A DNA stretch of 8,439 nt. It comes from Bacteroidales bacterium (GTDB lineage Bacteria > Bacteroidota > Bacteroidia > Bacteroidales > JALTDM01). The DNA lies in assembly GCA_027073875.1 (NCBI GenBank), contig JALTEO010000194.1, positions 1 through 8,439 of the forward strand. Reading direction: 5' to 3'. The notes under the pieces are model-generated. The model had not been told where the DNA came from and ran no database searches. It was given only the letters and a program-made list of their open reading frames with translations. Positions 1 through 6,973 of the stretch are shown here, one piece after another. Both the position numbers and the translations under genes were made by a program. How positions within the stretch are numbered: position 1 is the stretch's first letter; each line of letters begins with the position of its first letter.

Positions 1-50
1 AAACTGACATGATTAATTTTAAAACACACAAAAAAAAATGCGATAATTTA

Positions 51-80
51 ATTACGAATGATTAATTACGAATTACGAAT
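51..80. repeat. Heptameric short tandem repeat (ATTACGA units)
   Basis: The stretch reads in 7-base steps as ATTACGA, ATGATTA, ATTACGA, ATTACGA, then AT. Three units are identical and one is degenerate, so ATTACGAAT occurs at 51-59, 65-73 and 72-80. Such heptamer-periodic intergenic repeats are known in several bacterial groups, where copy number varies between strains. No function can be read from this copy. Confidence 0.7.
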
Positions 81-126
81 GGGAAAATGAAACTTTATGA
101 ACTTTTAACTTTACAAACTTTTAACT

Positions 127-133
127 AAGGAGG
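127..133 (+). promoter_or_regulatory. Strong Shine-Dalgarno-like sequence (AAGGAGG)
   Basis: AAGGAGG is followed by GGTGACC, so the whole patch 127-140 resembles the complement of a bacterial 16S rRNA 3' end. It is badly placed for a ribosome binding site. The preferred ATG is at 197, 63 bases downstream. The in-frame TTG at 152 is 18 bases away, and the ATG at 159 opens only a three-codon frame. Bacteroidota genes usually do not rely on such sites, which makes this one stand out. Its role is undecided. Confidence 0.35.
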
Positions 134-196
134 GGTGACCGGAAAACAAGGTTGAAAAATGAAAAAATAAATATAAGTCTAAACAAAAATAAACAG

Positions 197-808
197 ATGA
201 AACAATCTTTTTTCATTTTAATTTTCCCTTTGCTACTATGGCATATAGCAAAAGCCGATTCTCCCTTAACATCAACAAAGTTTGCCACGGCATACTACGA
301 TAACGATTTTGTTCAGGTAGCAAGACAATCCAACGGTGTTTTAACACCGAAGCTGATGACTTTTTTGACAAACGAAAAAATTCCCGTTGATATTAAAATG
401 GCAATCATTAATGAACTGGGATGGTCTGTTTCCGGAAAAGATAATTATTCCGCCTTCTTAAACTATTTAGTTAAAAATAAAGTAATTAAGTCCAAATTAA
501 GAATAAAAAAAGCTTCTGCCGATATTATTTTATCTTTGGCATATTTAAAAGCTATGGATAATTATTTCAATGTAAAATATGCTATTAAATTGGCAGATAT
601 GGCAAAAGCAAAAGCACCAAAAAGCTACACAGTTAATTTGATTGCGGCACTGATTCATGCACAACAAGTAATGGGTAATGATTGGTGCAAAGTCTTTCAT
701 CTGACTGACGATGTACGACAAAATAAGTCGTTAACACAAGATATGCGTCCCGAAGCTTCGGAAATCATCTTTTTATATATGGATGCCTACAAAAATGAAT
801 GCAAATGA
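197..808 (+). CDS. Exported alpha-helical protein of unknown function, upstream of kdsB
   Basis: I do not recognise this 203-residue protein. From the ATG at 197 it begins with a clear signal peptide: a short basic start (MKQ), a hydrophobic run FFILIFPLLLW and an AKA cleavage site at about residue 20. The mature part is predominantly helical. Residues about 125-160 (YAIKLADMAKAKAP followed by a second amphipathic helix) resemble a single TPR-like helix pair. Two cysteines, C164 and C202, could form a disulfide in the periplasm. The frame extends upstream to a TTG at 152, but that would bury the signal peptide behind 15 polar residues, so I chose 197. The stop overlaps the start of kdsB (4 or 10 bases, depending on the kdsB start), so the two are probably co-transcribed and translationally coupled. 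This hints at an envelope-related role. It could equally be a passenger in the operon. Confidence 0.75.
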   Translation: MKQSFFILIFPLLLWHIAKADSPLTSTKFATAYYDNDFVQVARQSNGVLTPKLMTFLTNEKIPVDIKMAIINELGWSVSGKDNYSAFLNYLVKNKVIKSKLRIKKASADIILSLAYLKAMDNYFNVKYAIKLADMAKAKAPKSYTVNLIAALIHAQQVMGNDWCKVFHLTDDVRQNKSLTQDMRPEASEIIFLYMDAYKNECK

Positions 809-1548
809 CAGAAAATAAATTTATAGGGATTATTCCTGCCCGATATGCCTCCTCACGGTTTCCCGGGAAACCACTGGCAATGATTGGCAACAAGTCCATG
901 ATTCAACGGGTATATGAGCAAGCTAAAAAAGCCATTGACACTGTTTATGTAGCTACAGACGACCAACGAATTTTTGAAGCGGTTCAACAGTTCGGTGGTA
1001 GCGTTGTACTCACAGATGTTAATCATCCCAACGGCACTTCCAGATGCTTTGAAGCCATTCAACACATTGACGGAGATTTTGATGTTGTAATCAATGTTCA
1101 GGGCGATGAACCATTTATTAATCCTGAACAACTGAATGAACTCAAAGCATTGTTTACAAATCCGGCAGTAACTATTGGTACACAAATTAAAAAAATTGAC
1201 TCACCGGAAAATTTGTTTAATTCAAATATCCCGAAGGTTGTTGTTAACAAACAAGGACAAGCCATTTATTTCAGCCGTTCGCCCATTCCATTTTTGCGAA
1301 ATGTTCCCGAACAAGAATGGTTGCTTCACCATTCGTTTTATAAACATATCGGATTGTATGCTTACCGCAAAGAAGTTCTTGCCAAATTAGTGAACCTCTC
1401 TCCCACTCCCAACGAAAAAGCCGAATCACTGGAACAGTTACGGTGGATTGATCATGGTTTTACAATTCATACAGCCATTACCAAATTTGAAACTATAGGT
1501 ATCGATATACCCGAAGACATTACAAAAATTCCAAAAGAGTGGCTTTAA
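799..1548 (+). CDS. kdsB: 3-deoxy-manno-octulosonate cytidylyltransferase (CMP-KDO synthetase)
   Basis: KdsB activates KDO with CTP, giving CMP-KDO and pyrophosphate, for transfer to lipid A in the cytoplasm. All family hallmarks are visible in the 249 residues: the nucleotide-binding loop IIPARYASSRFPGKPL (11-26), VATDD (51-55), the GTSR segment (79-82), NVQGDEP with the metal-binding aspartate (99-105), IYFSRSPIPF (156-165), HIGLYAY (183-189), SLEQLR (210-215) and GIDIPED (234-240). The length matches the usual 245-255 residues. Two starts are possible, ATG at 799 or ATG at 805. The latter gives an ATGA overlap with the upstream stop and two fewer residues; the sequence does not decide between them. 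The gene converges on the T9SS-sorted protein gene, and the 87-base gap holds a terminator-like hairpin. The identity is secure. Confidence 0.97.
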   Translation: MQMTENKFIGIIPARYASSRFPGKPLAMIGNKSMIQRVYEQAKKAIDTVYVATDDQRIFEAVQQFGGSVVLTDVNHPNGTSRCFEAIQHIDGDFDVVINVQGDEPFINPEQLNELKALFTNPAVTIGTQIKKIDSPENLFNSNIPKVVVNKQGQAIYFSRSPIPFLRNVPEQEWLLHHSFYKHIGLYAYRKEVLAKLVNLSPTPNEKAESLEQLRWIDHGFTIHTAITKFETIGIDIPEDITKIPKEWL

Positions 1549-1558
1549 ATTAGTTCTA

Positions 1559-1594
1559 ATAAAAAATCCGGATTCCAAAAATGAAACCCGGATT
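1559..1594 (-). terminator. Rho-independent terminator of the leftward three-gene operon
   Basis: AATCCGG (1565-1571) and CCGGATT (1588-1594) form a perfect 7-bp stem around a 16-base loop. Read on the minus strand, the stem is followed by a T-run (complement of the A-run from 1564 down to 1561). It lies about 42 bases past the stop codon at 1636. On the plus strand the hairpin is followed by A residues, so it is a poor terminator for kdsB, although the structure could still protect that 3' end. Confidence 0.65.
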
Positions 1595-1635
1595 AAAAAC
1601 ATGAAAACAAAACTTTGTTAGTTGTTCAAATTATT

Positions 1636-2946
1636 TTATTTAGACAATTTAATTTTTCTTGTAATTACATCGCCGGTTTGTGTATGAATTTTAACGAAAT
1701 AAACACCTGCTTTGTAAGAAGAAACAGGATAATTTACCAAATCACCTTCATATGTATGAATTTTCTCACCAACAACATTAAACAAATCAACCGAAGTAAT
1801 TCTTTCAGCAGATTGAATAGTAAAGAAATTAACAGCAGGATTCGGGAAAAGTGAAATTACAGATGTATTATTTACATCTTCAATATCGGAAGCAATTGTA
1901 ATATCATTTTCATCACGAGGTAAAATTTTATATTCACCATAAGAATAATGTCCAATACCGGTAACATTGTAATGCTCATTAGCTGTTGGAGTATAAGCAA
2001 AAATATCATCATCCGTATTTAATGAACCGGAGCCATCATCAATGGTCCACATGCCATAACCTGCATCGGGATTTGTACAAGTTGCATCGTTAATTTTTAT
2101 CAAAACACCTTCGTATTCTTCATCCATTTCACCTGTAGTAATTACAATAGGTGCATATAAAGAATTTCCGGAAGAAACAACTGCCAGTCCAACAATTCCT
2201 GATAATTCTGTCAATCCATTATATTCAGAAACATTAGCTGTAAAAGTAACACTATCGCCTACAGCAACAGATTGATCTGTATCATATACAAAAATACCGT
2301 CCCATGCACCGGGTCCACTTTGAATAAAAAAACGACCGGATTCTTCTATAGCAGTAACCAATCCTCCTGTTTTGACAGTTTGTCCATTATAAGGTGAATC
2401 GCCAGATGCATCAGTTGTATATTGAATATCATGAACAGAAACAAAAGGTACGGTAGTTGAAGTAATTGACACACTATCAATTTGAATATGGTCAGTTCCA
2501 ACCGTATTTTTTACATAAAATAAAAACTGAGCAGAATCAGTAGTTGCTGCTGCTGTAACAGTTTGTGAATATTCTTTCCACGATGATGTATCTACTGATA
2601 TATACGAAACTGATCCTTCATAAGCATTGTCATACAAACGAGTAGCTACGCTGCCAGTACCTTTTACCCAAAACTTGATTTCATACGAAGTACTATCATC
2701 AACATGAATCGGCTGCGTAGTAAATCGCTTACTTGATGATTCGGTATTCACTAATTGAACAGCACTGCTACCATATTGTGTTCCCGTCGTTATTTGGTTA
2801 ATACTATCTGTTTCAATGGTAGAACGACTTCCCATCCAACCATCTGGTACACCGCCTGTCCAGTTTTCAAAACTGGAGGTAAAAACCTGTGAATTAGCAA
2901 TTGCTACAACGGTCATTAATGCAAAAAATGTAAATAATTTTCTCAT
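1636..2946 (-). CDS. T9SS-sorted secreted protein with CBM-like and nuclease-type OB-fold domains
   Basis: This 436-residue protein has a signal peptide (MRKLFTFFALMTVVAIANS, cleavage about 19). Residues 21-165 form a beta-rich region resembling carbohydrate-binding jelly-roll modules (SFENW..G.PDGW near the start, an acidic IQIDSVSI strand at the end). Residues about 170-350 match the OB-fold domain seen next to extracellular nucleases of the YhcR/ExeM type: VHDIQ, SPYNGQTVKTGGLVTAI, RFFIQSG, DGIFVYD, VAVGDSVTFTANVSEYNGLTEL. Residues 362-436 are a T9SS type A sorting domain (SLFPNPAVNFFTI, VDLFNVVGEKI, KAGVYFVKI, terminal KIKLSK), so the protein should be secreted and attached to the cell surface. 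No catalytic nuclease domain is present. The gene is last in a leftward set behind a lipoprotein and a TonB-dependent receptor, with its own -7 box in the 82-base gap. Nucleic-acid or glycan binding is plausible but unproven. Confidence 0.85.
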   Translation of the reverse strand: MRKLFTFFALMTVVAIANSQVFTSSFENWTGGVPDGWMGSRSTIETDSINQITTGTQYGSSAVQLVNTESSSKRFTTQPIHVDDSTSYEIKFWVKGTGSVATRLYDNAYEGSVSYISVDTSSWKEYSQTVTAAATTDSAQFLFYVKNTVGTDHIQIDSVSITSTTVPFVSVHDIQYTTDASGDSPYNGQTVKTGGLVTAIEESGRFFIQSGPGAWDGIFVYDTDQSVAVGDSVTFTANVSEYNGLTELSGIVGLAVVSSGNSLYAPIVITTGEMDEEYEGVLIKINDATCTNPDAGYGMWTIDDGSGSLNTDDDIFAYTPTANEHYNVTGIGHYSYGEYKILPRDENDITIASDIEDVNNTSVISLFPNPAVNFFTIQSAERITSVDLFNVVGEKIHTYEGDLVNYPVSSYKAGVYFVKIHTQTGDVITRKIKLSK

Positions 2947-2977
2947 AAGATTTATTTTTTAATTATTAATTTGGTTA

Positions 2978-2985
2978 CAAAATTA
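2978..2985 (-). promoter_or_regulatory. -7 box for the T9SS-sorted protein gene
   Basis: On the minus strand this reads TAATTTTG, a perfect fit to the Bacteroidota -7 consensus TAnnTTTG. A transcript starting 5-8 bases downstream would have a leader of about 25 bases before the ATG at 2946. I see no good TTTG at the -33 position, so the promoter may be weak or need an activator. It suggests the third gene can be expressed separately from the receptor and lipoprotein. Confidence 0.45.
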
Positions 2986-3028
2986 TAGTAAAAAACTTTT
3001 TAATTTAGTTAAATAGGTTAAAAAATTC

Positions 3029-4273
3029 TTAATTCTCTACTACAAGCACATCGTCTATTTCCCATGTAGCACCATCGGAATCGCTTCCTGTATATTCAAA
3101 AGCAATATAAACTTGTCCTGATAAATAACCGGATAAATCAATATCGCCACTATTAACAAAAGTAAAACCTCCACTTGATTTAACAAACGACAAACTTGTC
3201 CATGAAGCTGTTGAGGGTAAAGAAGTTCCGTCATAATCTATAGAGATTTTACACTGTAGGTCGGGACCGGAATAATTTTTGGCATTTCTAAATGTAAAAA
3301 CAGGACTCGTAGCTGAAGATAAATCCATAGCCGGTGAAATTAACCAAGTTTCGCAAGCTGTATTATTACCATTGTTGTAATTACTGATACTTGCCACATT
3401 TCCACCATAAATAGACCAAGGAATATTTCCGGTTACTTTTTGCTGTGTCCAACCACCCGAAGTAATACTGCCATCATCAAAATTTTTATTTAAATACGGA
3501 TCAGGGAAACGAGGATTATTAAACGATACTTCATCTGTTGTTCTGATATATAACTGTAAGTCGGTATCATATTTTGCAAAAATAGCTAATAACGAACCAC
3601 TTCCGGAAGGAAGAGAATCGCCTGCAAAAGTAGCATATCCACTATTACGAACAATAATCTCATTCAAATTGTAATCTCTTAACTTTACATTTCTACTATT
3701 TGAGTTTTCTGCATCGGCATAAGTTTGATTCGGGTTAGAAAACTGAACACTATCCAATTTTATCAATTTACATAAATAAGACGGATCATTAATGTGGGCA
3801 TTTAATTCAGATATTGTAACAGTCATCGGTTGCACTTCTTTGCCCGTAGCTTGTTTAAAAATATTTTTATCCACATTTACGGAATCCAACTGTAAAATGC
3901 CGTGATAATCCATTAACAACAGTCCTTTCAAATAAATACGGATACTGTCGCCCTGATACAGTCCACCGGAAGATAGTGTGTGTAACTTCATAGCCCTACT
4001 GTCATCTTGAATATAAGCAGTTTTATAGATATTTCCCAACTTATCGTCCATTGAAACTACGGCATAGACCGAATAATCACCCGTAAATTTATAGGACGAA
4101 ACACCTTGTGCCACCACACTGTCTTGATATATTTGATATAAATCCGCAATTGTTAACACATGTCCGGTTGGAATGGTAACAGCAGGCGGCTCATCGTATT
4201 CCCGTTTTACACAGGATGTTATCGAAATAATTGTCAATAAAGAAATGGCAAAAAGAAATGATATTTTTCTCAT
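3029..4273 (-). CDS. Outer-membrane lipoprotein with DUF5689-like and choice-of-anchor-J domains
   Basis: This 414-residue protein has a lipoprotein signal peptide ending in a lipobox, SITS|C, so Cys21 would be lipidated. The residues after it (VKREYDE) are rich in acidic side chains, as in export signals of Bacteroidota surface lipoproteins. Residues about 38-250 resemble DUF5689, an OB-like region: LTIADLYQIY, then VYAVVSMDDKLGNIYKTAYIQD, then GDSIRIYLKGLLLMDYHGILQLD, with a second beta-rich half to TTDEV. Residues about 259-412 match the choice-of-anchor-J beta-sandwich: NKNFDDGS...GGW, ETWLISPAMDLSS, VYIAFEYTGSD, TWEIDDVLV. No enzymatic motif is visible. The gene starts 11 bases behind the receptor stop, so the two are surely one operon. 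The protein probably acts as a surface partner of the receptor, in the position SusD-like proteins take in glycan loci, though it is not a SusD homologue. The domain calls come from pattern recognition. Confidence 0.85.
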   Translation of the reverse strand: MRKISFLFAISLLTIISITSCVKREYDEPPAVTIPTGHVLTIADLYQIYQDSVVAQGVSSYKFTGDYSVYAVVSMDDKLGNIYKTAYIQDDSRAMKLHTLSSGGLYQGDSIRIYLKGLLLMDYHGILQLDSVNVDKNIFKQATGKEVQPMTVTISELNAHINDPSYLCKLIKLDSVQFSNPNQTYADAENSNSRNVKLRDYNLNEIIVRNSGYATFAGDSLPSGSGSLLAIFAKYDTDLQLYIRTTDEVSFNNPRFPDPYLNKNFDDGSITSGGWTQQKVTGNIPWSIYGGNVASISNYNNGNNTACETWLISPAMDLSSATSPVFTFRNAKNYSGPDLQCKISIDYDGTSLPSTASWTSLSFVKSSGGFTFVNSGDIDLSGYLSGQVYIAFEYTGSDSDGATWEIDDVLVVEN

Positions 4274-4284
4274 GATATAAAAAA

Positions 4285-6870
4285 TTAAAATCTACAACTT
4301 AAATTAATAAAATAGGTTCTTCCGTAAAGGTAAAAATATTTGTTCGGAAATTTGTCAATATTGTTTCTGTCAAAACGCAATTGCTCAAATCCGCCGGTTG
4401 CTAAATCAGTATTATTTAAAATATTATTCATACTAATATTCAAGTAAATATAATATTTTTTAAATTTCCAAGATTTCCCGCCATACACATTAAAAGTAAA
4501 TCCGGGATCTAATTTTTCTTGGGCTAAGATATTATCCCATTGCGGGTCTGTGGTTACAATTCCTTGCATGTCAGGGTCACTACCCTGCATCGCTTCGGCT
4601 GTACGACGATCAGGATTGACATCCACAAAAATATCGGCAAAATAATTGGCATTAGCACCAACAAACCAATATTTAGGTGCACGATATTTAATACCTACTG
4701 AAGCGGCAGATTGTGGGAAACCACCGACTTTATAATTTTTCAAATAAACAGTTCTGTCTTGTGCCAGCACTTCGGAACTGTTATCTTGTGTAATAGTTAC
4801 TTTCGGACGGGAATTATAGATGTAGTTCCCTTTAGCAACAACGCCAGAAAGTGTAACTGTTGGCGAAACATTAGCTTCAATACCCGTTTCCAAACCGGTA
4901 TTAAGTTTATTGACACCGGTCATAGCATAGTTGACAAAAGTCCGCAACTCATCATGGTAAAAACTCCGGTTGTAAACCTGATTTTTAAACTCTGTATAAT
5001 AAGCCGTTACCCTTGCTTTAATTTTCGGAAAACGCAAATAATAATTGATATCGCCCGTCATAATTTCTTCACTGGTCAATCCGTCAACTACAAAATCACG
5101 GGTTCGCGGTGAGATATAAGCATCTCTGAAATTCGGTGCACGGGTAATATATGCTCCATTTACCGACAAATAATGCCGTCCGGTAATTTTATATGTTACG
5201 CCTAATTTGGCTCCATAGTTAAAGAAATTCTGCTTTTCGGATTCACCGCCGGAATGATTCGGGAATTTTCCGTTAGTCATATTACCTGTCCGCCAGAATT
5301 GCGTATAAGAACTCTGTAATCCGGTATAAAAATCCAATTTATTGTACGAAAAAGCTGCTTGAAACCAATCGCCATATTTGTTAACATTGGCAATATAGTC
5401 GTAACCGAATTTATCACCTGTTTTTACAATATGGTTTGGATGAGCTGTATCGTTTTGAATTATAAATTCATCACTAAAATCGCGTTCAGCAAATTGGTCA
5501 ATATCTACCCAAAAATCACCACCCAATAAATCATTTATCACTTTATAGTGCATTCCTTTGTAGATAGTAGCATTAACGCCTCCAGACAGTTCAATATGGT
5601 CATTAAGTGTATGCTTCAAAACGGATGTAAAATCAAAACGATTTTGGTCATTCCGGCGTTCTTCCACAATATATTTAGAACGGTTGCCGGTAACATTATT
5701 TCCTTGAATACCATCTGCATTATTGACTGTAAATAAGTTTTTCCTGTTGGCAAAATAAAAATAATCCCAGTTTAGTTGACGAATTGATTCATCGGTTTGC
5801 CATAAAGTAACCAGTTGGTGATACATATCAGGATTGGTTTCGGCGTAATAGCTCGGCAAATAGCGATAATAATCAGGTCTCGGATCATTATATCCCAAGT
5901 CCACATCAGTTAAATAATTACCGATTTCACTCGGGTGGGTTGCGTCATACCAATTTAATGCCGTAGAACCACCACGACCAAAGGTGTAGTTTAAACCACT
6001 GGTCAATTTTGTTTTGCTATTAATTTTCCAATAATGATTCAATAAGATGCTCGGTTGGTGATAATTACTGACACGGGCATTGCGTTTCACACCATTTTGG
6101 TAGCCCCAATAAGAGTTGTAGTAATTATTCCCCGTCAGATCGTAAGCTTCTTGTGTAGAGACACTTCCTCTGGCTTTTACGGTAGGAGCACCGAAAATCG
6201 TTAAATTCAAACTATGTTTATCATTAATTTTTTTCTCGGCAGCAAAGAAATACGCCCATGCATCATAAAATGTTCCCTCTACATAGCCCTCATTAGCCCA
6301 ACGACGGGAACCGGAAAGCGTAAAAGCCCATCCGTTATCCATCATACCTGTAGAGTAAGTTGTCATTAATCGTTGGCGATAGCTGACATTTGCCAATGAA
6401 TAAGTAAAATAGTATCCCTTACGAAAATGCGAAGCCCGAGTATCTATATTGGTCATTCCGCCAATACCTGCAAACAAGTAAGGTGTTGCCTGCAAACCGA
6501 ATAAAATTTCTTTGTTACGAGTTGCATTATTCAGTCCACCCCACCGTGACCAATAAGCTCTGCCGGATTCTACATCATTCATCGAAATACCATTCATCAG
6601 CACCGAACTGTTTTTGCTGTCGTAACCACGAACACGGAACCGTGTAGGTCCAAAAGTATAACCGGCTGTAGAAACAAATATATCCCTTGATGCCTGTAAA
6701 AGTCCTGAAATATTTTGTCCATCCTCTTCGTCCTGATTTAATTCATCATCAGAAATTGTGATTTGTGGAATATCTGTATTCATCAGCGAATCTTCTTTAT
6801 CTTTATTTTGAGCAAAAGACTGATTAACAAGCACAAAAAAAGTAAAAACAGTTATGGTAAAAATCTTCAT
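4285..6870 (-). CDS. TonB-dependent outer-membrane receptor
   Basis: This is a TonB-dependent transporter of about 861 residues from the chosen start. It begins with a signal peptide (MKIFTITVFTFFVLVNQSFAQ). PQITIS at about residues 35-40 is a candidate TonB box. The plug domain spans about 53-145 and contains RFRVRGYD (77-84), LMNGISMNDVESG and GGMTNIDTR. The rest is a beta-barrel of alternating aromatic strands ending in YLYGRTYFINLSCRF, with the C-terminal phenylalanine used as an outer-membrane assembly signal. The plug begins only about 30 residues after the signal peptide, so the carboxypeptidase-like N-terminal domain common in Bacteroidota receptors is absent. The frame stays open to 6933, but that would place 21 residues ahead of the signal peptide and the start upstream of the likely promoter. 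Tandem ATGs at 6873 and 6870 are the real candidates. The substrate is unknown; the neighbouring EEP enzyme and OB-like proteins suggest a phosphate-containing ligand. Confidence 0.93.
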   Translation of the reverse strand: MKIFTITVFTFFVLVNQSFAQNKDKEDSLMNTDIPQITISDDELNQDEEDGQNISGLLQASRDIFVSTAGYTFGPTRFRVRGYDSKNSSVLMNGISMNDVESGRAYWSRWGGLNNATRNKEILFGLQATPYLFAGIGGMTNIDTRASHFRKGYYFTYSLANVSYRQRLMTTYSTGMMDNGWAFTLSGSRRWANEGYVEGTFYDAWAYFFAAEKKINDKHSLNLTIFGAPTVKARGSVSTQEAYDLTGNNYYNSYWGYQNGVKRNARVSNYHQPSILLNHYWKINSKTKLTSGLNYTFGRGGSTALNWYDATHPSEIGNYLTDVDLGYNDPRPDYYRYLPSYYAETNPDMYHQLVTLWQTDESIRQLNWDYFYFANRKNLFTVNNADGIQGNNVTGNRSKYIVEERRNDQNRFDFTSVLKHTLNDHIELSGGVNATIYKGMHYKVINDLLGGDFWVDIDQFAERDFSDEFIIQNDTAHPNHIVKTGDKFGYDYIANVNKYGDWFQAAFSYNKLDFYTGLQSSYTQFWRTGNMTNGKFPNHSGGESEKQNFFNYGAKLGVTYKITGRHYLSVNGAYITRAPNFRDAYISPRTRDFVVDGLTSEEIMTGDINYYLRFPKIKARVTAYYTEFKNQVYNRSFYHDELRTFVNYAMTGVNKLNTGLETGIEANVSPTVTLSGVVAKGNYIYNSRPKVTITQDNSSEVLAQDRTVYLKNYKVGGFPQSAASVGIKYRAPKYWFVGANANYFADIFVDVNPDRRTAEAMQGSDPDMQGIVTTDPQWDNILAQEKLDPGFTFNVYGGKSWKFKKYYIYLNISMNNILNNTDLATGGFEQLRFDRNNIDKFPNKYFYLYGRTYFINLSCRF

Positions 6871-6899
6871 CATCGGTATTTTTTCAAAAAATTGGGAAA

Positions 6900-6929
6900 C
6901 AAAAGTAAATAAATATTCGTTTATCAAAA
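6900..6929 (-). promoter_or_regulatory. Promoter of the receptor operon (-7 TACTTTTG, -33 TTTTG)
   Basis: On the minus strand, TTTTG (6929-6925) is followed after 17 bases by TACTTTTG (6907-6900), matching the Bacteroidota TTTG / TAnnTTTG arrangement. The predicted start of transcription, around 6893-6896, leaves a leader of roughly 20-25 bases before the ATG pair at 6873/6870. It excludes the upstream ATG at 6933 as the start used by this promoter. Confidence 0.6.
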
Positions 6930-6948
6930 GCATTCAGTCAAAAAGAAT

Positions 6949-6956
6949 TAATTTTG
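6949..6956 (+). promoter_or_regulatory. -7 box of the EEP enzyme gene
   Basis: TAATTTTG fits TAnnTTTG exactly. Its transcript would start near 6962-6964, about 11 bases before the ATG at 6974. No TTTG is visible at the -33 position, a region it would share with the -33 element of the divergent promoter. The box forms one half of the imperfect palindrome CAAAA-(8)-TTTTG at 6939-6956, a possible operator. Confidence 0.45.
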
Positions 6957-6973
6957 TGCAAAAATTTTACTTT

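Larger units (their letters stand above)
1..196. other. Intergenic leader upstream of the exported-protein/kdsB pair
   Basis: No coding region was found in this stretch. It is strongly AT-rich up to about 126 and then changes abruptly to a G-rich patch (127-142). It contains a heptameric tandem repeat (51-80), an 11-base direct repeat (AACTTTTAACT at 100-110 and 116-126) and a Shine-Dalgarno-like string (127-133). I see no full TAnnTTTG -7 box. The nearest match is TAACTTTA at 106-113, which lacks the final G and has no TTTG element upstream. The promoter for the following genes may therefore lie left of the window or be of another type. Confidence 0.6.

Noticed and set aside
152..196. TTG-initiated N-terminal extension of the first gene
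   Set aside because: It adds 15 polar residues in front of a textbook signal peptide; the ATG at 197 is far better placed.
853..1185. Minus-strand reading frame inside kdsB
   Set aside because: It is fully antisense to a secure kdsB and its translation shows no domain, signal peptide or family motif.
1175..1390. Second plus-strand frame inside kdsB
   Set aside because: It lies wholly within kdsB in another frame and has no recognisable protein features.
1606..1619. AACAAA/TTTGTT hairpin after kdsB
   Set aside because: Only two bases separate the arms, the stem is all but AT-only, and no T-run follows; it is too weak to call a terminator.
1615..1854. Plus-strand frame over the T9SS sorting domain
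   Set aside because: It is antisense to the well-supported C-terminal sorting domain of the leftward gene.
4711..5112. Plus-strand frame inside the receptor gene
   Set aside because: It is antisense to continuous beta-barrel coding sequence and has no independent support; the same applies to 5548-5736.
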